Source of the DNA: Anaerolineales bacterium UBA3001
GTDB taxonomy: Bacteria > Chloroflexota > Anaerolineae > Anaerolineales > UBA11657
DNA length: 8,289 nucleotides
Assembly: GCA_002346435.1 (NCBI GenBank)
Contig: DDZT01000013.1
Location: forward strand, 952 to 9,240
Reading direction: 5' to 3'
A model generated the notes under the pieces. The model was not told the DNA's origin. It made no database searches and saw nothing but the letters and a program-made list of their open reading frames with translations. The translations under genes were made by a program, and so were the position numbers. Below, one piece after another: positions 5,152 through 8,289 of the stretch; within the stretch, counting starts at the first letter, position 1, and each line of letters opens with the position of its first letter.

Positions 5152-6321
5152 TTATGTAGTAAAACCATAAAAATCGATCGCATTTTTTCCAAGTATTTTA
5201 GCTCGCACGTCATCGTCGAGGTCATAATACATCAGTCCTGCTATCAGGTCTCTCTCAAGATGTGGCCAATCAGATGCCCACATAGTAGTATTATGTCCCT
5301 GATATAAATCAAGCAATTTGCTTAAATCTCCCTTTTTCGGCAGTTTCTCCAATTCATGGGTACCCCAATACCACTTGCTAATATACTCACTTGGTTGAGC
5401 CTCAAGTGCCGGAAGTTCTGTTCTATACTGCCTATACGCAGTGTCCAGCCTGTGCATAATGAATGGCACCCAAGTAATACCTGCTTCCATAACGCAAAAT
5501 TTCAAGTTCGGATACCGGACTGGAACACCCTCACAGACGACCGACATAACCTGAAGCATAGACGTAAACGGAAATCCCATACTATGCACCTGCATCAATG
5601 TAGGAAAATGTGAAACACGCAAAGGATAATTGTCATGTATCAGTGCTTCTATGCCATGCAATGATACCGGCAAATTACAGGCCTCAGCCGCCTCATATAT
5701 CGGCCAATATTTCTCATCTCCAAGCGGAGGATTCACACCAACGTCAGGAATACTGACAGTCACTACATCATCATTACTTGCGTGCTTTTCAATCTCACTC
5801 ACGGCATGCTCAACAGATTTTGGAGACACAACTATGGCTAATTTTACGCCAGCAACATTGCTATAGGCGTCAACCATGTATTCATTATAGGCACTGGCTA
5901 ATGCTGCTGCCCACTTTGGATCCGGCAAATATCCTATAGGTAACAATTCACTTGGAAAGAGTATGCTGTAATCAATGATCCCATACTCCATACGCTCAAG
6001 CAGATCTTCTTTAGTTGCCAATTTTGCTCGCGGATGCTTGTCGTACGCTGCTCCCAGCCAACTAACATGGGCTATCATATTACGCAAGGAGTTATGCGGC
6101 TCACCCATAAAATCTGCTGCAAGAACAGCTTCAAGCCTCTTACCAAAATGGCCATCCATATAAGGCAACATATTCTGTAAAGTATCGTCTACGTGTACAT
6201 CCACATCCACTATGGTGTACTTCTTCAGTTCTTCACCATATATATCTAAATCTTGATCCTGCACGGGATTAAATGCAGCTTCTACTCTTTTGACATCTAT
6301 ACTATCTTTACTATTTGCCAT
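5152..6321 (-). CDS. metal-dependent amidohydrolase (ACMSD-like, Amidohydro_2)
   Basis: A TIM-barrel metal hydrolase or decarboxylase of the Amidohydro_2/ACMSD-like group, 389 residues from ATG 6321. That start has AGAGGA 9 bases upstream. The frame extends to a GTG at 6414, but those 31 codons have no good ribosome binding site. Metal-site marks are DVDVH (39-43; D-x-H replaces the H-x-H of classic members), His222 (SLHG), the family helix FCVMEAGITWVPF with Glu279, and ASDWPH with Asp351. Members act on ring-derived acids or cleave C-C or C-N bonds; the substrate is not predictable. It follows kinase A after 92 bases and precedes the Rieske gene. Pairing of this amidohydrolase type with a small Rieske protein is recurrent in my knowledge of actinobacterial and chloroflexal genomes and suggests oxidative breakdown of an organic acid or aromatic. 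Confidence 0.92.
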   Translation of the reverse strand: MANSKDSIDVKRVEAAFNPVQDQDLDIYGEELKKYTIVDVDVHVDDTLQNMLPYMDGHFGKRLEAVLAADFMGEPHNSLRNMIAHVSWLGAAYDKHPRAKLATKEDLLERMEYGIIDYSILFPSELLPIGYLPDPKWAAALASAYNEYMVDAYSNVAGVKLAIVVSPKSVEHAVSEIEKHASNDDVVTVSIPDVGVNPPLGDEKYWPIYEAAEACNLPVSLHGIEALIHDNYPLRVSHFPTLMQVHSMGFPFTSMLQVMSVVCEGVPVRYPNLKFCVMEAGITWVPFIMHRLDTAYRQYRTELPALEAQPSEYISKWYWGTHELEKLPKKGDLSKLLDLYQGHNTTMWASDWPHLERDLIAGLMYYDLDDDVRAKILGKNAIDFYGFTT

Positions 6322-6330
6322 ATTCAAAGA

Positions 6331-6336
6331 TCCTCT
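6331..6336 (-). promoter_or_regulatory. Shine-Dalgarno that sets the amidohydrolase start
   Basis: AGAGGA on the minus strand, 9 bases before the ATG at 6321. It favours this ATG over the GTG at 6414 that overlaps the kinase A stop codon. Confidence 0.65.
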
Positions 6337-6394
6337 GAGAAATTTCAATATACTACATACAATGATAACAGACTGGGAAATAATTTGCGATACA

Positions 6395-6411
6395 CCATTT
6401 GAGCCCAATGG
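6395..6411 (-). other. small hairpin just after kinase A
   Basis: CCATT and AATGG can pair around a 7-base loop, starting three bases after the kinase A stop codon. There is no following T-run, so it is not a standard terminator. At most it is a weak pause, RNA-processing or stability element in the 92-base gap before the amidohydrolase. The rest of the gap (6322-6394) shows only the ribosome binding site and AT-rich stretches. Confidence 0.25.
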
Positions 6412-6413
6412 CA

Positions 6414-7421
6414 CTATTCATTCATCATACTCCGCATTTTAACGAGACGCTTACGTGCATTCTGCGGATTAACAAAACATGCATGGGTAGGACTAAATTC
6501 TTCAATAACAAACGACGCAGACACTGCTCCATACAAAGCTGCTTGAACTGGATCGCCAGTCTCAAACAATCCAACCTGAAATCCACCACAAAAAGCATCG
6601 CCAGCACCTGTCGGGTCTTTAGCGTTAGTAGGAAAAGCAGGTATGTTTATCCATTCTCCATCTGCTTCTACAAGAATGCTACTACCCAAGGCTCCTTTCT
6701 TCATTAGAACCGAAGATAGATCATACTTTGTTAACAAATCCCTTAATGCATCCGGAGCATTCCGATCTAGCGATTCTGAGTATATATTTGCTTCTTCGAT
6801 ACTAGGCATAAGATAATCTATATGGGAAAGTAAATTAGCGTCGTCTTGACTTTCGCAATCCCAATCCCACCACGGCCAATCGTAACTAATTACAATCTTT
6901 TGATCACTCATCTGTTTCATAATCAACGCCAATTGCCTATTATTATCCAAGTTGCCCGGAGCTAAATGTGCCCCACGAACCTGTCCTAAACTTTTTGGCA
7001 CCTGACTAGTGTCGGGCGTGAACACAGGCCAAACAGTCCGATGAAGCTTGCTGCCCATAGACGGATACTCGCTTACTAAATCCAATTCTTGCGCAATTTC
7101 CTTAGTGATAATCTCCTTTGCTTCATCTATCACATCAGTCCTACTTCCATCAGAGAAATAGAATGCACGCGAACGCAACTGATGCCGCTGAGAAACAACT
7201 GCAACACTACTAATGTCAATGCCGCATTCGGTTAGCATATCCAAGTAGCTCACAGGAAAATCATCTCCAACAACGCTAATAATACTTACATCAACTCCCC
7301 ATAATCTCATGCCAGCAGCCGAATAAACACCATTGCCTCCCAACTGATTGCGCTTAACCAATCCCTCGGCAGTAACAACATCATCCAGGGTGAAATTACC
7401 AAATGCTATGAATTCACTCAT
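6414..7421 (-). CDS. PfkB-family carbohydrate kinase (kinase A)
   Basis: A 335-residue PfkB-family kinase. Family marks are the first strand FGNFTLDDVV (7-16), GGNG (28-31) with the following helix YSAAGMRLWG, VVGDDF (50-55), MPSIEEA (205-211) corresponding to the N-x-x-E region, KKGALGS (241-247) and DPTGAGDAFCGGF (269-281) with the catalytic Asp275. A Trp-rich stretch YDWPWWDWD (180-188) stands where many relatives have a short Asp-x-Asn-x-Arg segment, and may shape the substrate pocket. The opening LDD and overall style faintly recall the MAK32-like branch; this is an impression, not an assignment. The ATG lies 3 bases after the permease stop, so the two are surely cotranscribed and probably translationally coupled. 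Direct coupling to an importer suggests it phosphorylates the imported compound or its sugar part. Confidence 0.92.
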   Translation of the reverse strand: MSEFIAFGNFTLDDVVTAEGLVKRNQLGGNGVYSAAGMRLWGVDVSIISVVGDDFPVSYLDMLTECGIDISSVAVVSQRHQLRSRAFYFSDGSRTDVIDEAKEIITKEIAQELDLVSEYPSMGSKLHRTVWPVFTPDTSQVPKSLGQVRGAHLAPGNLDNNRQLALIMKQMSDQKIVISYDWPWWDWDCESQDDANLLSHIDYLMPSIEEANIYSESLDRNAPDALRDLLTKYDLSSVLMKKGALGSSILVEADGEWINIPAFPTNAKDPTGAGDAFCGGFQVGLFETGDPVQAALYGAVSASFVIEEFSPTHACFVNPQNARKRLVKMRSMMNE

Positions 7422-7424
7422 ACA

Positions 7425-8289
7425 TCACTTTGACCGCGGATCCAACACATCGATCAATCCTTCACCCAGAAAATTAAACGCTAGCACAATAGCAACAAGG
7501 GTAAGTCCAGGAAATATCGTATACCAAGGCGCAACAGTCATATATCCCCTACCATCACTAATAATCAAGCCAAGACTAGGCATGGGCGGTTGTATACCAA
7601 ACCCAAAAAAGCTCAGTCCAGCTTCATACATGATTGCACCAGGTATACCCATTGAAAAAGCCACAATAATTGGGCTAGCTATATTTGGCAGTATGTGTCT
7701 CATAATAATCCTAAAATTATTGGCTCCTAAAGCTCTAGCAGCAACCACATAATCAGAGGCTCTAATACCCAAGGTCTGCCCATATACTAATCTTGTGACA
7801 TCAGGCCAACTAACAAGTACTAGGGCAATAATTACCGTAGATAAACTCGGGCCTAAAATAGCAGTAACCGCCATAGCAATAATAAGCGCCGGAAATGCTA
7901 GCATCACGTCAGTCAACCTCATAGTGGCCTTAGCCACAACTCCGGGTAGGTACCCAGCTATCAATCCTAGTCCCACACCCACAACCATAACGCCGCCCCT
8001 TACCAACAAACCTATGACCAAGGAAGTTCTAATAGCATACAAAACCCTACTAAATATGTCTCTACCCAGCTGATCAGTGCCAAACCAATTGTCCCCACTT
8101 GGCGGGAATGGCGGATTTATTACCACACCATCAACCTCACGAAATATCTCAATTTCTGTCGGATCCATGGGCGCAAGAACAGGCGCTAACAAACCTATTA
8201 AAGCCAATATAACTATAAACACCATACTAATAGACGCGGATCTGGACCGCCACAAACTCGCCATAACCGATACCCAGCCGACGCGACCG
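7425..8289 (-). CDS. DppC/OppC-type ABC transporter permease, start probably cut
   Basis: Inner-membrane permease of a peptide/nickel-type (family 5) ABC importer, a class that also moves oligosaccharides and other solutes. From an ATG at 8264 it gives 279 residues, but the frame stays open to the window edge. DppC proteins usually have about 30 residues before the first membrane helix instead of about 12 here, so the true start may lie outside. Visible are the first helix (about 12-32), the conserved FGTDQLGRD (61-69) and further helices near 82-106, 120-152 and 196-222. The EAA loop that docks on the ATPase is at 171-194 (DYVVAARALGANN), and the typical end is LAFNFLGEGL-x-x-xLDPR. The partner DppB-type permease, binding protein and ATPases should be upstream of it, beyond 8289. 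It is the most upstream visible gene of the cluster. Confidence 0.94.
   Translation of the reverse strand, partial: GRVGWVSVMASLWRSRSASISMVFIVILALIGLLAPVLAPMDPTEIEIFREVDGVVINPPFPPSGDNWFGTDQLGRDIFSRVLYAIRTSLVIGLLVRGGVMVVGVGLGLIAGYLPGVVAKATMRLTDVMLAFPALIIAMAVTAILGPSLSTVIIALVLVSWPDVTRLVYGQTLGIRASDYVVAARALGANNFRIIMRHILPNIASPIIVAFSMGIPGAIMYEAGLSFFGFGIQPPMPSLGLIISDGRGYMTVAPWYTIFPGLTLVAIVLAFNFLGEGLIDVLDPRSK

Noticed and set aside
6322..6414. GTG start at 6414 giving the amidohydrolase 31 extra residues with a hydrophobic stretch, overlapping the kinase A stop (TAGTG)
   Set aside because: The overlap is attractive, but ATG 6321 has AGAGGA at a good distance and the extra residues do not resemble the family N-terminus; the hydrophobic part comes from AT-rich non-coding DNA.
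1..8289. CRISPR arrays, tRNA or rRNA genes, transposases or insertion-sequence ends
   Set aside because: No regularly spaced repeats, cloverleaf-like segments, rRNA signatures or transposase motifs were seen in either strand.

Overview
The window is bacterial: it has tightly packed genes, Shine-Dalgarno sequences before several starts, and a bacterial oligopeptide-type ABC permease. It is moderately AT-rich, with very AT-rich gaps between genes. The gene mix (ACMSD-like amidohydrolase beside a small Rieske protein, PfkB kinases, a FucU mutarotase, a family-5 ABC transporter) recalls free-living marine or soil heterotrophs such as Chloroflexota of the SAR202/Dehalococcoidia type. That placement is a low-confidence inference from gene content only. 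There is no RNA gene, CRISPR array or mobile element.

Layout. (1) Positions 1-564 (+) are the 3' end of an unrecognised protein with a Cys-Pro-rich tail, converging on the next gene. (2) Positions 585-2007 (-) hold a two-gene unit: a small exported protein with two copies of a 26-residue repeat, then a zinc-dependent alcohol dehydrogenase only 4 bases downstream. (3) Positions 2008-2244 are the largest gap, an AT-rich divergent control region with recurring ATTTG/CAAAT half-sites, two short palindromes, an imperfect direct repeat and candidate promoters on both strands. (4) Positions 2245-2703 (+) encode a FucU/RbsD-type sugar mutarotase. (5) Positions 2725-8289 (-) form one long same-strand unit, in transcription order: DppC-type permease (cut by the window edge), PfkB kinase A, amidohydrolase, Rieske ferredoxin-like protein, PfkB kinase B, and an eIF2B/MtnA-like sugar-phosphate isomerase homologue. 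Gaps are 3, 92, 28, 36 and 62 bases.

How the genes may work together (inference): the ABC system imports a solute, the amidohydrolase and Rieske protein process a non-sugar or conjugated part, two PfkB kinases phosphorylate a sugar or nucleoside, and FucU equilibrates sugar anomers. The eIF2B-like protein would act on the phosphorylated aldose, as in known kinase plus MtnA/ribose-1,5-bisphosphate isomerase pairings. The most notable point is that this protein has Tyr and Glu where the characterised isomerases have their catalytic Cys and Asp, so its activity cannot be assumed. No regulator gene and no other transporter subunit lies in the window; the rest of the ABC system is probably beyond position 8289.
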